Below, one piece after another: positions 6,731-15,581 of a DNA stretch of 64,000 nucleotides. This stretch comes from an uncultured bacterium (GTDB taxonomy: Bacteria; Vulcanimicrobiota; Xenobia; Xenobiales; Xenobiaceae), in NCBI GenBank assembly GCA_934644775.1, contig CAKUDB010000013.1, positions 1 to 64,000 of the forward strand, in the 5' to 3' direction. Below the pieces are notes generated by a model. It ran no database searches, was not told the origin of the DNA, and saw only the letters and a program-made list of their open reading frames with translations. Positions within the stretch are counted from its first letter, which is position 1. Each line of letters opens with the position of its first letter. The position numbers and the translations under genes were made by a program.

Positions 6731-8068
6731 TTAATAAGTCTTCTTTTTCTTCAATTCAGGGTGCAAGCGCATATATTCGCGGAACAAGCTGCTAAGTAAA
6801 TCGGGTACTCTAGCCAAATTTTCCGGCGTTTCTACAAAAGCTATGCGCAATTGAGTACGCCCTAAGTTTTCTTCCAACTTAGGCACATTATAAAATTCGG
6901 CCATAGGTGCAGTTAATAGAGTAACTTTTTTGCCTTCGCGCTCTACATAACCTTCGGAAGCGCACCACACTACAAAATCGTCCGTATTAAACTTTTCGTT
7001 GACAATTTCGCGGAAATCGACCACTTCATATAAAGAGGCGTCAGCACGACTGACAATCACGCCAGGCAAGGCTTGGCGCATATCCCGGTTAAAGTTTTGC
7101 ATTAAGGGCTTATAGTAGCGGCGCTGTTTACTAAACCAAGCTTGAATTTCTTCACTATTTAAGTGGGCGATAGCCCCAAAAATCCATTGGCCTAAAGTAT
7201 TGGTACACAAATTTACCGTATTTTCCGCCACCAAACGCTTATGCAGCTCTTCATTGTCCGTCACTAAAGCCCCAACCCGCAAACCACAACCATTCCAGGC
7301 TTTAGAAGTAGTCTCGATACTAACCCTGTGGCCAGTGATACCGGGCACCTCCTCTTCAGAAATACCCCAAATACTAATAGGGGCCTCTACCCCCTCGACG
7401 TAATGGAGCTCGCGGTAAGCTTCGTCGGAAATAAACCACAAGTCATATTTGACACACAGCTTGGCCAAATCGACTACCATTTGGTGAGTATACAACTGAC
7501 CAGTAGGATTGTCGTAAGGGATAATTATCAAAGCTCCAGGCCGCTCTTTAACGATAAGCTTTTCAATTTCAGCCAAAGAGGGTAAGTTAAAATGGCCGCT
7601 GCTGTCCAAACGACGAGCCATAGAAACGACACGCCTACCTAAACGCTGAGCAAAAGAGCGATAATTGGTATAGGCAGCATCTACCAACAAGAGGGGACGC
7701 TCTTCTTGGCCCACCTCTCCACAACAACCAACGATAAGTAACTCCATACCTTGGCTGCCGCCATCAACAACTTGCACATGCAATTTTTCAACATTAAAAC
7801 CGCTGCATTGTAAAACATTGATAAAAGCTTGGCGAGCTTCGGCCATACCCACAGTAGGAGCATAAGCCACTACGCCGTCACAAAAAGGACTATCGGGACG
7901 ATCTAAGTTATTCAGGCGTTCAATCATAGCTGGGTGCATAGGCAAAGAGACATTGCCTATAGCTACATTTACGGCCTCACAGCCGTCTTGGCGCTCGACA
8001 AATTGGGAGCTGGCTTGGCGAATAGCTGAAGGGCGGCGCTGAGCTACATAATTAGAAAGTTTAGGCAT
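6731..8068 (-). CDS. PLP-dependent class I/II aminotransferase (aspartate aminotransferase fold)
   Basis: 445 residues, fold-type I aminotransferase. The PLP-binding lysine lies in IETTSKAWNGCGLRVG. The Asn and Asp/Tyr cofactor contacts are in YDNPTGQLYTH and FISDEAYRE. The C-terminal Arg that binds the substrate carboxylate is probably in QLRIAF. It is longer than typical AspC because of an insertion near 'REIVNEKFNTDDFV'. Substrate specificity cannot be read from sequence; aromatic, Asp or Ala specificity are all possible. AGGAGG precedes the ATG. The gene is alone in its transcription unit, with its own terminator. Confidence 0.85.
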   Translation of the reverse strand: MPKLSNYVAQRRPSAIRQASSQFVERQDGCEAVNVAIGNVSLPMHPAMIERLNNLDRPDSPFCDGVVAYAPTVGMAEARQAFINVLQCSGFNVEKLHVQVVDGGSQGMELLIVGCCGEVGQEERPLLLVDAAYTNYRSFAQRLGRRVVSMARRLDSSGHFNLPSLAEIEKLIVKERPGALIIIPYDNPTGQLYTHQMVVDLAKLCVKYDLWFISDEAYRELHYVEGVEAPISIWGISEEEVPGITGHRVSIETTSKAWNGCGLRVGALVTDNEELHKRLVAENTVNLCTNTLGQWIFGAIAHLNSEEIQAWFSKQRRYYKPLMQNFNRDMRQALPGVIVSRADASLYEVVDFREIVNEKFNTDDFVVWCASEGYVEREGKKVTLLTAPMAEFYNVPKLEENLGRTQLRIAFVETPENLARVPDLLSSLFREYMRLHPELKKKKTY

Positions 8069-8325
8069 AAAAGCCCCCTCCTCTATCTATTTATTTTTAT
8101 ATAGTAAAAAACTTAATAGCAAAATTTCTAAAGAGAGATTTTTTCTAGCATAACCATTTCCCCCCTAGAAGGACTGCTAATTTTAGGATATTTTTGTTTA
8201 TATGCACAAATTCTGCCAATATTTATGTATATAGAGTAAATTCTCTATAGCCAAGCCCCCAGACCAGGCAAAACTAATAGACTACAGCTAAATAGCCCCA
8301 ACTTGGGTGACAAAGGCAAAAAAAG
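8069..8325. other. Intergenic region with a palindrome
   Basis: No gene seen. TATAGAG at 8230-8236 pairs with CTCTATA at 8243-8249, about 160 bases upstream of the aminotransferase start. It could be an operator or a weak hairpin. Nothing else is supported. Confidence 0.4.
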
Positions 8326-8362
8326 ATCGCCTCCCTCAGTACAAAACTGACAGAGGCGATCT
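8326..8362 (-). terminator. Rho-independent terminator of groES-groEL
   Basis: GATCGCCTC and GAGGCGATC form the outer stem and CTCAGT/ACTGA the inner one. On the minus strand the hairpin is followed by a run of seven T. Confidence 0.9.
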
Positions 8363-8452
8363 CCCCTATTTTAGCTTGGCCTAGCGACGCTCCACCCAGG
8401 GCCTACCCCGAAAGCTCAAGCGCCTTACAAACTAAGCTAGCTTTTTACTTAA

Positions 8453-10078
8453 CTAGTGGCATCCGCAACCGCAGCCGCCCTTTTGGCACTTATCTTCTTT
8501 GCCTTCGGGAAGGTCGGTAACTAAGGTTTCAGTAGTGAGAACCATAGCGGCAATAGAGGCAGCGTTTTGCAAGGCAGAGCGAGTAACCTTAGCCGGATCG
8601 ACGATACCGGCGGCCATCATATCGACATATTCGCACTTGGCGGCGTCGAAACCGTGGCCCATAGGCAATTCTTTGACCTTCTCAGCTACTACGGAACCTT
8701 CGTGGCCGGCATTTTCGGCGATAACCTTAACGGGCACATCTAAGGCGCGGCGGACGATGTCTACGCCAACAGCTTCATCGCCTTCGAGTTTAACGTTGTC
8801 TAAAACGCTGGCAATGTGAGCCAAAGTGGAGCCGCCGCCAGGGACGATACCTTCTTCAACGGCAGCGCGAGTGGCCGAAAGGGCATCTTCAATGCGGTGC
8901 TTCTTCTCTTTAAGCTCAGTTTCGGTAGCGGCACCCACGCGGATAACGGCTACGCCGCCAAGCAATTTGGCCAAACGCTCTTGGAGCTTCTCGCGGTCGA
9001 AGGAAGAATCGGAAGCTTCGATCTGATGGCGAATCTGCTCAATGCGGGCTTTAAGCTGCTCTTTGTCGCCACGACCGTCGACAATAGTGGTATCCTCTTT
9101 GCTGATACGTACACTGTTGGCCTGACCGAGCATTTCCAAAGTAACTTTGTCCATCTTAATGCCCAAGTCGTCGCTAACTACCTGACCGCCGGTCAAGATA
9201 GCGATATCTTTAAGCATCTCTTTGCGCCTGTCACCAAAACCAGGAGCCTTAACGGCGGCCACTTGGAGGACACCGCGCAACTTATTGAGCACCAAAGCGG
9301 CTAAGCCTTCGCCATCGACATCTTCAGCGATAACAACGATAGGACGACCGGAGCGGGCCACTTTCTCCAAGATAGGAGCTATATCGGCAATAGAGCTAAT
9401 CTTCTTCTCGCTGATAAGGATGTAAGGCTCTTTGAAGGCAGCTTCCATCTTGTCAGTATCGGTGACGAAGTAAGGAGAGATATAACCCTTATCAAACTGC
9501 ATACCTTCGACGTACTCGAGGTTGGTGTGCATAGTCTTGGACTCTTCTACAGTAACGACACCATCTTTACCCACTTTGGCCATAGCTTCGGCGATAATAT
9601 CACCAATGGCTTTATCGTTGTTGGCCGAAATCATTGCTACCTGGGCGGTAGCTTCGCGAGTTTCTACGGGCTTGGCAATCTTGTGGATTTCGTCGACGAT
9701 AGCTTCGACGGCCGCTTCAATACCGCGCTTAATGAAGAGAGGGTTGGCTCCGGCAGTAACATTCTTCATACCTTCGCGGATAATGGCCTGGGCCAATACT
9801 GTAGCGGTAGTGGTACCGTCGCCGGATACATCGTTGGTCTTGGAAGCGACTTCGCGAACGAGCTGGGCACCCATGTTCTGGAAAGGATCCTCTACCTCGA
9901 TCTCTTTAGCAATGGTAACGCCGTCATTGGTGATAGTGGGAGAACCGAACTTGCGATCCAAAACCACATTGCGACCACGCGGGCCGAGAGTAATTTTTAC
10001 AGCGTCGGCTACGGCGTTGGCACCGAGTTCTAAAGCTTTGCGAGCTTCCTGAGAATAAAGAATCTGCTTTGCAGCCAT
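8453..10078 (-). CDS. groEL: Chaperonin GroEL with Cys/His-rich C-terminus
   Basis: 541 residues, full-length 60-kDa chaperonin. Matches include LGPRGRNVV, the ATP-site motif GDGTTTATVLAQ, GRPIVVIAEDVDGE, APGFGDRRKEML and EEGIVPGGG. It forms the double-ring folding chamber with GroES. The usual flexible GGM-repeat tail is replaced by KCQKGGCGCGCH, which has four Cys and a terminal His and could bind metal. It lies 108 bases downstream of groES in the same operon. Confidence 0.98.
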   Translation of the reverse strand: MAAKQILYSQEARKALELGANAVADAVKITLGPRGRNVVLDRKFGSPTITNDGVTIAKEIEVEDPFQNMGAQLVREVASKTNDVSGDGTTTATVLAQAIIREGMKNVTAGANPLFIKRGIEAAVEAIVDEIHKIAKPVETREATAQVAMISANNDKAIGDIIAEAMAKVGKDGVVTVEESKTMHTNLEYVEGMQFDKGYISPYFVTDTDKMEAAFKEPYILISEKKISSIADIAPILEKVARSGRPIVVIAEDVDGEGLAALVLNKLRGVLQVAAVKAPGFGDRRKEMLKDIAILTGGQVVSDDLGIKMDKVTLEMLGQANSVRISKEDTTIVDGRGDKEQLKARIEQIRHQIEASDSSFDREKLQERLAKLLGGVAVIRVGAATETELKEKKHRIEDALSATRAAVEEGIVPGGGSTLAHIASVLDNVKLEGDEAVGVDIVRRALDVPVKVIAENAGHEGSVVAEKVKELPMGHGFDAAKCEYVDMMAAGIVDPAKVTRSALQNAASIAAMVLTTETLVTDLPEGKEDKCQKGGCGCGCH

Positions 10079-10186
10079 GATAACTTGTCTCCTAATTGTA
10101 AATAGTAAATAAAAAAGTATCTATCGATGAACTCTTAATAATAAGCGCTTCCGATAAGCACCTTGGCTTCCCCCGCCCCTAGCAAC

Positions 10187-10474
10187 TTACAGAACGGCCA
10201 GTACGTCGCTCTCTTTAATGATAAGGTAGACTTGACCGTCTAACTTCAGCTCGGTACCGGAATACTTACCGTAAAGAACCTGATCGCCCACTTTTACTTC
10301 CATAGGAAGGTAGTTGCCCTCTTCCGATTTGCGGCCAGGGCCTACAGCGATAACTTCACCCTTTTGGGGCTTCTCTTTGGCAGTTTCGGGAATATACAAA
10401 CCACCGGCGGTCTTTTCCTCAGAAGGCGCGGGCTTCACAATAATGCGCTCGCCTAAAGGACGAATACTGGACAT
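10187..10474 (-). CDS. groES: Co-chaperonin GroES
   Basis: 95 residues starting MSSIRPLGERIIVKP. This ATG at 10474 is preceded by GGAGGT at seven bases, so it is preferred over an upstream in-frame start that would add 13 residues. The mobile loop region (SEEKTAGGLYIPETAKEKP) and the roof residues are typical. It caps the GroEL ring. First gene of the groES-groEL operon. No CIRCE element (TTAGCACTC-N9-GAGTGCTAA) is visible upstream. Confidence 0.97.
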   Translation of the reverse strand: MSSIRPLGERIIVKPAPSEEKTAGGLYIPETAKEKPQKGEVIAVGPGRKSEEGNYLPMEVKVGDQVLYGKYSGTELKLDGQVYLIIKESDVLAVL

Positions 10475-10747
10475 TTTCTTACCTCCATTGTCTGGGACGC
10501 TCACGTTCCCCAAAACACTCCCCCGCTACAGCTTAAGCGCTGCTCTTCTTTTGCTTCCCAGACTGCAGTTATCATAAAAAAGGAGACTTCCCGCCTCCTC
10601 CACTATATACATCGCAATCTTTATGAGCGCCTCCCTAGCGCTCTCCCCCGCCTATAATTTATAACCTTTGGCTCCACACAAAACAAGTAGTAAAACGTTA
10701 GAAGAATGATAGAATTTTCTAAGCTAGGTCGTCCCCCCCTTTATACC
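10475..10747. promoter_or_regulatory. Divergent control region of groES and rimP
   Basis: No gene seen. GAGCGC (10625-10630) and GCGCTC (10638-10643) form an inverted repeat with a 7-base spacer, a possible repressor site for groES in place of CIRCE. A short AGGAG/CTCCT hairpin followed by T on the minus strand (about 10578-10600) lies between that site and groES and may be an attenuator. Roles are inferred only. Confidence 0.35.
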
Positions 10748-10776
10748 TTGCACCTGCCTTTTTTCTGTGATATAGT
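10748..10776 (+). promoter_or_regulatory. Promoter of the rimP-nusA-infB operon
   Basis: TTGCAC at 10748-10753 and TATAGT at 10771-10776 with a 17-base spacer. It is followed by a leader of about 130 bases before rimP. Confidence 0.7.
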
Positions 10777-10812
10777 CTAGCTATCTTAATTTGCCTTCTG
10801 TAGTTTTTGGAG

Positions 10813-10838
10813 AGAGTGGCCCGTCCGCTCTTTTTTTT
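10813..10838 (+). terminator. Leader terminator/attenuator upstream of rimP
   Basis: AGAGTGG (10813-10819) pairs with CCGCTCT (10825-10831), with one G-T wobble, followed by a T-run. It lies between the promoter and rimP, so it could attenuate the whole translation operon. Confidence 0.65.
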
Positions 10839-10910
10839 CTGTTAGCTAAATTTGCTAGCAGGCACAGGTGGCGGGTTGAGGATTGTTTGCATTTCTGAAG
10901 GAAGTTCCAC

Positions 10911-11243
10911 TTGGCGAAAATAAGCGAGAAAACACTAAGCAAGATCAGTGCCGAAGCCGCCCTTATTGCTCAGCCTTTCGGCCTGGTTGTCAAAAGCGTC
11001 GAATATATGCGTGAAGACGGTCTTTGGTATTTAAGAGTGACTGTGGATCACGAAGTAAAAGACCCCTCAGGGAAACCAACTCCCGTTACTTTGGAGGACT
11101 GCACTCGGGTGCATCGTCCTCTGTCCAAGCGTTTAGACGAGTTGGATCCGATCCCAGGCACCTATTATTTAGAAGTTTCCTCGCCCGGCTCTAGCGCGGG
11201 GGATAACCCTTGCGAAGAGACCGCCGGAACTGAACCAAACTAA
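10911..11243 (+). CDS. rimP: Ribosome maturation factor RimP, lacking the C-terminal domain
   Basis: 110 residues from a TTG start with GAAGGAAG upstream. The N-terminal RimP domain is complete: PFGLVVKSVEY, LRVTVDHE, TLEDCTRVHRPLSKRLDE and the diagnostic YYLEVSSPG. RimP proteins normally continue for about 60 more residues with an SH3-like domain beginning SPGLxRPL. Here the frame leaves the family pattern directly after SSPG and stops 17 residues later, and nusA starts 17 bases after that. In the neighbouring frame the sequence continues SPGLARG..., so a one-base change near 11190 is possible, but there is no room for the missing domain in either frame. RimP assists 30S maturation. First gene of the operon. 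Confidence 0.85.
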   Translation: MAKISEKTLSKISAEAALIAQPFGLVVKSVEYMREDGLWYLRVTVDHEVKDPSGKPTPVTLEDCTRVHRPLSKRLDELDPIPGTYYLEVSSPGSSAGDNPCEETAGTEPN

Positions 11244-11260
11244 GGAGCAGCGCAGTAATC

Positions 11261-12370
11261 ATGTCAGAGATGATGAGTAAAGATCAAAGGGAACAACTCT
11301 TAGCGGCCCTCGATGCTCTCGAGCGCGAGCGCAAATTGCCTAAAGAGAAGATCATAGAGGCCATTGAAGACGCCCTTCAGAAAGCCTATGAGCGTAACTA
11401 TGGCACCAATCAGCAAGTGATCGTCGAGTTGGATCGCGATACTGCCGATTTACATATTTGGTTGCGCAAGACCGTAGTCCCCGAAGTAATGGACAGCCAC
11501 CGTGAGATTAAGCTTGAAGAAGCTGAGCAACTGGCCCCCAACGTCGAAGTAGGTATGGAGATCGATATCGAAACTACCAATGAAAACTTCGGCCGCATTG
11601 CCGCCCAAAGTGCCAAGCAAGTTATTTTGCAGCGTATGCGCGAATTTGAGCGCGATATTATTCGCGATGAATTTAGCGATAGACGGGGCAAACTCATGAG
11701 CGGTACGGTTACTCGCCACGAGCGTCGGGAAATCACTGTCGATTTGGGACGGGCCGAAGGTATCATTCCTCCTTCCGAGCAAGCTCATAACGAATTTTTC
11801 CATGTCGGAGATCGCATCAAAGCTTTAGTCCTTGAAGTAAAAGACGGCCCTCACGGCCCGCAAATTATCTTGTCCCGTTCCTCTCCAGGTTTACTCAAGT
11901 GCCTCTTCGAAACTCAAGTGCCCGAAATTGAAAAAGGCGTAGTCCAGATCAAAGCCGTCGTCCGTGAAGCCGGCTTGCGCTCCAAGATCGCCGTGCGCTC
12001 TACCGATCCCAACGTCGATCCAGTCGGAGCTTGCGTAGGCCCCAAAGGCAGCCGCGTTCAAGGTATTGTTGAAGAGCTGCGCAACGAAAAGATCGACGTT
12101 ATTCCCTGGTCTGACAATATTGAAGAGTTTATTGCCAACGCCTTACAACCTAGCCGCGTGACCAAAGTTATTCCCAACAAAGAACAAAATAATGCGGTGG
12201 TAATAGTTCCCGATCAGCAACTGCCTTTGGCTATCGGTCGTGAAGGCCAAAATGCCCGTCTGGCAGCTAAGCTTACCGGTTGGCATATCGATATTAAGAG
12301 CGAATCTAGCGCTGCCGCCGAAGCGGCTAAAAAGCAAGCCGCCGAAGCAGCCAGACAAGAAGGAGAATAA
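11261..12370 (+). CDS. nusA: Transcription termination/antitermination factor NusA
   Basis: 369 residues, the short Gram-positive-type NusA without the C-terminal acidic repeats of E. coli. It has the N-terminal RNA polymerase-binding domain (ALDALERERKLPKEKIIEAIE), the S1 domain (LMSGTVTRHERREITVDLG) and two KH domains (DPVGACVGPKGSRVQGIV; LPLAIGREGQNARLAAKLTGW). The tail is Ala/Glu-rich. It controls pausing, termination and antitermination. It sits between rimP and ylxR in the conserved order and ends two bases before ylxR. Confidence 0.98.
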   Translation: MSEMMSKDQREQLLAALDALERERKLPKEKIIEAIEDALQKAYERNYGTNQQVIVELDRDTADLHIWLRKTVVPEVMDSHREIKLEEAEQLAPNVEVGMEIDIETTNENFGRIAAQSAKQVILQRMREFERDIIRDEFSDRRGKLMSGTVTRHERREITVDLGRAEGIIPPSEQAHNEFFHVGDRIKALVLEVKDGPHGPQIILSRSSPGLLKCLFETQVPEIEKGVVQIKAVVREAGLRSKIAVRSTDPNVDPVGACVGPKGSRVQGIVEELRNEKIDVIPWSDNIEEFIANALQPSRVTKVIPNKEQNNAVVIVPDQQLPLAIGREGQNARLAAKLTGWHIDIKSESSAAAEAAKKQAAEAARQEGE

Positions 12371-12372
12371 GC

Positions 12373-12705
12373 GTGTCAAATAGCTCGTCTAGAATCCCTG
12401 AGCGCATGTGTGTAGCTTGCCGTCAAATGAGATCGAGAGACGAGCTGTTTCGCCTTGTAAGACCTACTGGCGGCGGAGCTATCGTTGTCAACCAAGAGGG
12501 CAAGATAAGCGGCAAGGGCTTTTATATTTGCCGCTCCGCCGAGTGTCTAAAAAAAATAGAGAAAGACAAGCGGCTGCGTAAGAATTTCAGCACAAAGTTA
12601 TCTGAGAAAGCGCTTCTGTGGTTAAAAGCACAATCGGAGCGCCAAGAGGCCAACCGGACCGAACCTGCGGCAGCATCTTGTAGTGAGGAAGTGAAAGATT
12701 TATGA
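12373..12705 (+). CDS. ylxR: YlxR family (DUF448) RNA-binding protein
   Basis: 110 residues with GTG start. The family motif RMCVACRQMRSRDELFRLVR is followed by GKGFYICRSAECLKK, as in YlxR, a small protein always found between nusA and infB. YlxR has been linked to RNase P and to transcriptional regulation. The C-terminal 25 residues are not conserved-looking. Its stop overlaps the infB start by four bases (ATGA). The ribosomal-like ylxQ gene that often follows in Bacillota is missing. Confidence 0.9.
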   Translation: MSNSSSRIPERMCVACRQMRSRDELFRLVRPTGGGAIVVNQEGKISGKGFYICRSAECLKKIEKDKRLRKNFSTKLSEKALLWLKAQSERQEANRTEPAAASCSEEVKDL

Positions 12706-15581
12706 GCAGTAATACCAATGCCGGGGGCAAAATTCGCGTTTATGAATTGGCCCGCGAGCTAGGCATCGAAGATAGCAAATCTCTGATCAATATCCTCAGA
12801 GGAATGGGCTATCCTGTCAAAACTGCCGCCAATAGCATTCCCAACGAGGCAGTTCAAAAAGTACGCGAAACTGTAACTCCGCATTTAGAGCAATTGCGCC
12901 GCGAAGCACAAGCTAAAACTAAAGCTCTGGAAGAAGAAGCTCAGGCTAAGTCTGCCGCCAGCAAACCTGCTGTCCGTATTGCCAAACGGGCCACTCAAGA
13001 AGAGAAGCAAGCTCTAATCGAGCGCAAGATCAGCCGCAACGAGGAAAGTACCAATCCTCGCCCCATTCGCACCAGCAACGTCAAAGTACGCCAAGCAGCC
13101 GGCTCCTTCCGCCGCACTACTTTAGGCGGTATTCGTCCTATTTCTCGCAATATCAATCCGGCTCTGCGTGCCCAAGAAGCTGCCGCTAAGGCCGCCGAAG
13201 AAGAAGAGCGCCTCCAGAAGGCTGCCCAAGAAGCCGCTGAGAAAGCCGCCCAAGAAGCTGCTGCCAAGGCCGCCCGAGAGAAAGCCGCGAAAGAAGCTGC
13301 CGAAAAAGAAGCCCAGCGCTTAGCCACCCTCAAAGAACAAAACCGCAAACGTTCTGTCGGCAAACGTCAGGACGACGACGATGAGGAAAACGAAAAAGAA
13401 ATGGTCGACTTACCTATCATTTCTCCCGAAGAGATGGGCATTAAGCAAGATGAGAGTATCTCTCTGTCTACTCCCATTACCGGCATCTCTGTCGAAGACG
13501 CTTTCTCTTCCGATTTTGGTAGTGGTGCTAGCACTTACGAAACTTCTCGCAGTGCTCGCAATGTCGGCGAAGGTCGTCCTGCCAGAGTGAAAGGCGGCCA
13601 CAGCAGCGGTCAGCCCAGTCGCGGCGGTATGCCCAGTCCTAGGGGCAACCAAGGCCACGGCGGCAACCAGCGCGGCGGCAACCAGCGTGGCGCTATGCAA
13701 GGTGGACGCAACCAGCGCGGCGCTATGCAAGGTGGACGCAACCAGCGCGGCGCTATGCAAGGCGGACGCAACCAGCGCGGCAATCAGCGCGGCGCTCACG
13801 CTTCCCAGCCTCAGCAGCCAGTAGCTCAGCCTCAAGAAAAGACCATCATTATCCCCGAGGTCATCTCCTTAGCCGATTTGGCCACTCGTATGGGTCGCCC
13901 GGCCAACAATTTGATCAGCACCTTCGTGCGTCAGGGCAAGATGGTCTCTATCAACCAAGCTCTCTCCTACGAAGAAGCCCGCGATTTGGCCCTTTCCTAC
14001 GGCTACAAAGTAGGCGAAATGTCCACCGAAGACGTACCTTTGGAACTTATCGATGAAGATGAGGGCCAACTCGTCTCCCGTCCTCCAGTTATTTCCGTAT
14101 TAGGCCACGTCGATCATGGTAAAACTTCCCTCTTAGATGCCATTCGCCGCACTTCCGTAGTCTCTGGTGAAGCTGGCGGTATTACCCAAACGATCGGTGC
14201 TTATACTGTCACCCACGACGGCCAAAAGATCACCTTTATCGATACCCCCGGCCACGAAGCTTTTACCCAAATGAGAGCTCGCGGCGCGGCTATTACCGAT
14301 ATTGCCATTTTGGTAGTAGCAGCTAACGACGGCGTCATGCCTCAAACTATTGAAGCTATCAACCACGCCAGGGCAGCTAATTTGCCTATTATCGTAGCTA
14401 TTAACAAGATCGATTTGCCCGAATCTAACCCCGACAGAGTTATGACTCAACTTACCGAGTACGGACTTCTGGCCGAAGAATGGGGCGGCGATACCGTCAT
14501 GTGCAAAATCTCCGCCAAGAAGAATATCGGTTTAGACGATCTCTTGGAGATGGTTATCTTGCAAGCCGAAACTATGGAGCTTAAGGCCAATCCCAACACC
14601 AAAGCCCAAGGTACTATTATCGAAGGCTCTATCGATAAGGGTAAAGGGCCGGTAGCTACCGTTTTGGTTCAGAACGGCACTTTGAAAGTGGGCGACACCG
14701 TAGTTGTAGGTAAAACTTGGGGCAGGCTGCGCGCTTTGCTTAATGAAAAAGGCAAGAATATTAAGAGTGCCGGCCCTTCCATTCCCGTGGAAATTGTCGG
14801 TCTGGAAGCCGTTCCCGACGCGGGCGATCACTTGCAAGTAGTGGAAGATGAAAAGATGGCCCGCCAGGTTTCTGAGGCTCGTACTGCCAAGGCTAGACAT
14901 ACTCGCATCAATTCCGGCAGCCGTCAGACTTTGGAAAGCCTCTTTGCCGACTTGCAAAATGGTGTAGCTAAAGATCTTAACTTGCTGGTTAAAGCTGAGA
15001 GCCACGGTAGTTTGCAAGCTCTGATCCAGTCGCTCAATAAGCTCAGCACCGATGAAGTGGCTGTTAAGATTATCCACTCCGGCGTAGGAGCCATCTCCGA
15101 AACTGACGTTATGTTGGCTTCGGCTTCCAAGGCTATTATTATCGGCTTCAACGTCCGTCCTGGCGCTATGGTTAAGCGCTTGGCCGATATGGAAGAAGTG
15201 GAAATTCGCACCTACCGTATCATTTACGAAGTAATCGAGCATATCAAGAAGGCCATGTCCGGTTTGCTTACTCCCGACATTGAAGAAGTAGTCTTGGGTA
15301 AAGCCGAAGTGCGTCAAGTCTTCAAGATTAGCAAGATCGGTAAAGTGGCCGGTTGCTATGTTACCGAGGGCAAAGTTGTACGCGGCGGTCTGTGCCGTCT
15401 GTTGCGCGACAATATAGTGATCTACGAAAGCACTATCGATACTTTGCGCCGCTTCAAAGATGACGCCCGCGAAGTTTTGGAAGGCTTCGAGTGCGGTTTA
15501 ACTGTCACCAACTACGCCGACTTACAAGAAGGCGACGTGGTGGAGTGCTACCAAAAAGTAGAACACCAGCGCGAACTGTAA
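12702..15581 (+). CDS. infB: Translation initiation factor IF-2
   Basis: 959 residues. IF2_N domain at about residues 9-60 (RVYELARELGIEDSKSLINILRGMG). Then come an Ala/Glu-rich helical linker (about 130-220) and a Gly/Arg/Gln-rich segment with tandem repeats (about 325-365). The second N-domain starts about 390 (ISLADLATRMGRPANNLISTFVRQG). The G domain has GHVDHGKTSLLD, the switch-II region DTPGHEAF and NKIDLPE. Domains II-IV follow. It delivers initiator tRNA to the 30S subunit. The start overlaps ylxR. The N-terminal linker is long, as usual for IF-2; only its repeats are unusual. Confidence 0.98.
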   Translation: MSSNTNAGGKIRVYELARELGIEDSKSLINILRGMGYPVKTAANSIPNEAVQKVRETVTPHLEQLRREAQAKTKALEEEAQAKSAASKPAVRIAKRATQEEKQALIERKISRNEESTNPRPIRTSNVKVRQAAGSFRRTTLGGIRPISRNINPALRAQEAAAKAAEEEERLQKAAQEAAEKAAQEAAAKAAREKAAKEAAEKEAQRLATLKEQNRKRSVGKRQDDDDEENEKEMVDLPIISPEEMGIKQDESISLSTPITGISVEDAFSSDFGSGASTYETSRSARNVGEGRPARVKGGHSSGQPSRGGMPSPRGNQGHGGNQRGGNQRGAMQGGRNQRGAMQGGRNQRGAMQGGRNQRGNQRGAHASQPQQPVAQPQEKTIIIPEVISLADLATRMGRPANNLISTFVRQGKMVSINQALSYEEARDLALSYGYKVGEMSTEDVPLELIDEDEGQLVSRPPVISVLGHVDHGKTSLLDAIRRTSVVSGEAGGITQTIGAYTVTHDGQKITFIDTPGHEAFTQMRARGAAITDIAILVVAANDGVMPQTIEAINHARAANLPIIVAINKIDLPESNPDRVMTQLTEYGLLAEEWGGDTVMCKISAKKNIGLDDLLEMVILQAETMELKANPNTKAQGTIIEGSIDKGKGPVATVLVQNGTLKVGDTVVVGKTWGRLRALLNEKGKNIKSAGPSIPVEIVGLEAVPDAGDHLQVVEDEKMARQVSEARTAKARHTRINSGSRQTLESLFADLQNGVAKDLNLLVKAESHGSLQALIQSLNKLSTDEVAVKIIHSGVGAISETDVMLASASKAIIIGFNVRPGAMVKRLADMEEVEIRTYRIIYEVIEHIKKAMSGLLTPDIEEVVLGKAEVRQVFKISKIGKVAGCYVTEGKVVRGGLCRLLRDNIVIYESTIDTLRRFKDDAREVLEGFECGLTVTNYADLQEGDVVECYQKVEHQREL
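13681..13780 (+). repeat. 30-bp tandem repeat inside infB
   Basis: The unit cgctatgcaaggyggacgca and its flanks recur at 13691, 13721 and 13751 with an exact 30-bp period, almost without divergence. It encodes GAMQGGRNQR three times and is followed by shorter NQRG variants. Confidence 0.95.

Noticed and set aside
8499..10052. Long plus-strand ORFs opposite groEL
   Set aside because: Antisense shadows caused by the strong codon bias of groEL; no start signals and no family likeness.
10475..10910. CIRCE element for groES
   Set aside because: No TTAGCACTC-N9-GAGTGCTAA or close variant found on either strand.
13681..13780. CRISPR-like array
   Set aside because: The 30-bp repeats are contiguous, without spacers, and in frame with infB.
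12995..15317. Long minus-strand ORFs opposite infB (up to 261 codons)
   Set aside because: Low-complexity mirror frames of the Ala/Glu- and Gly/Arg-rich IF-2 linker and of its G domain.
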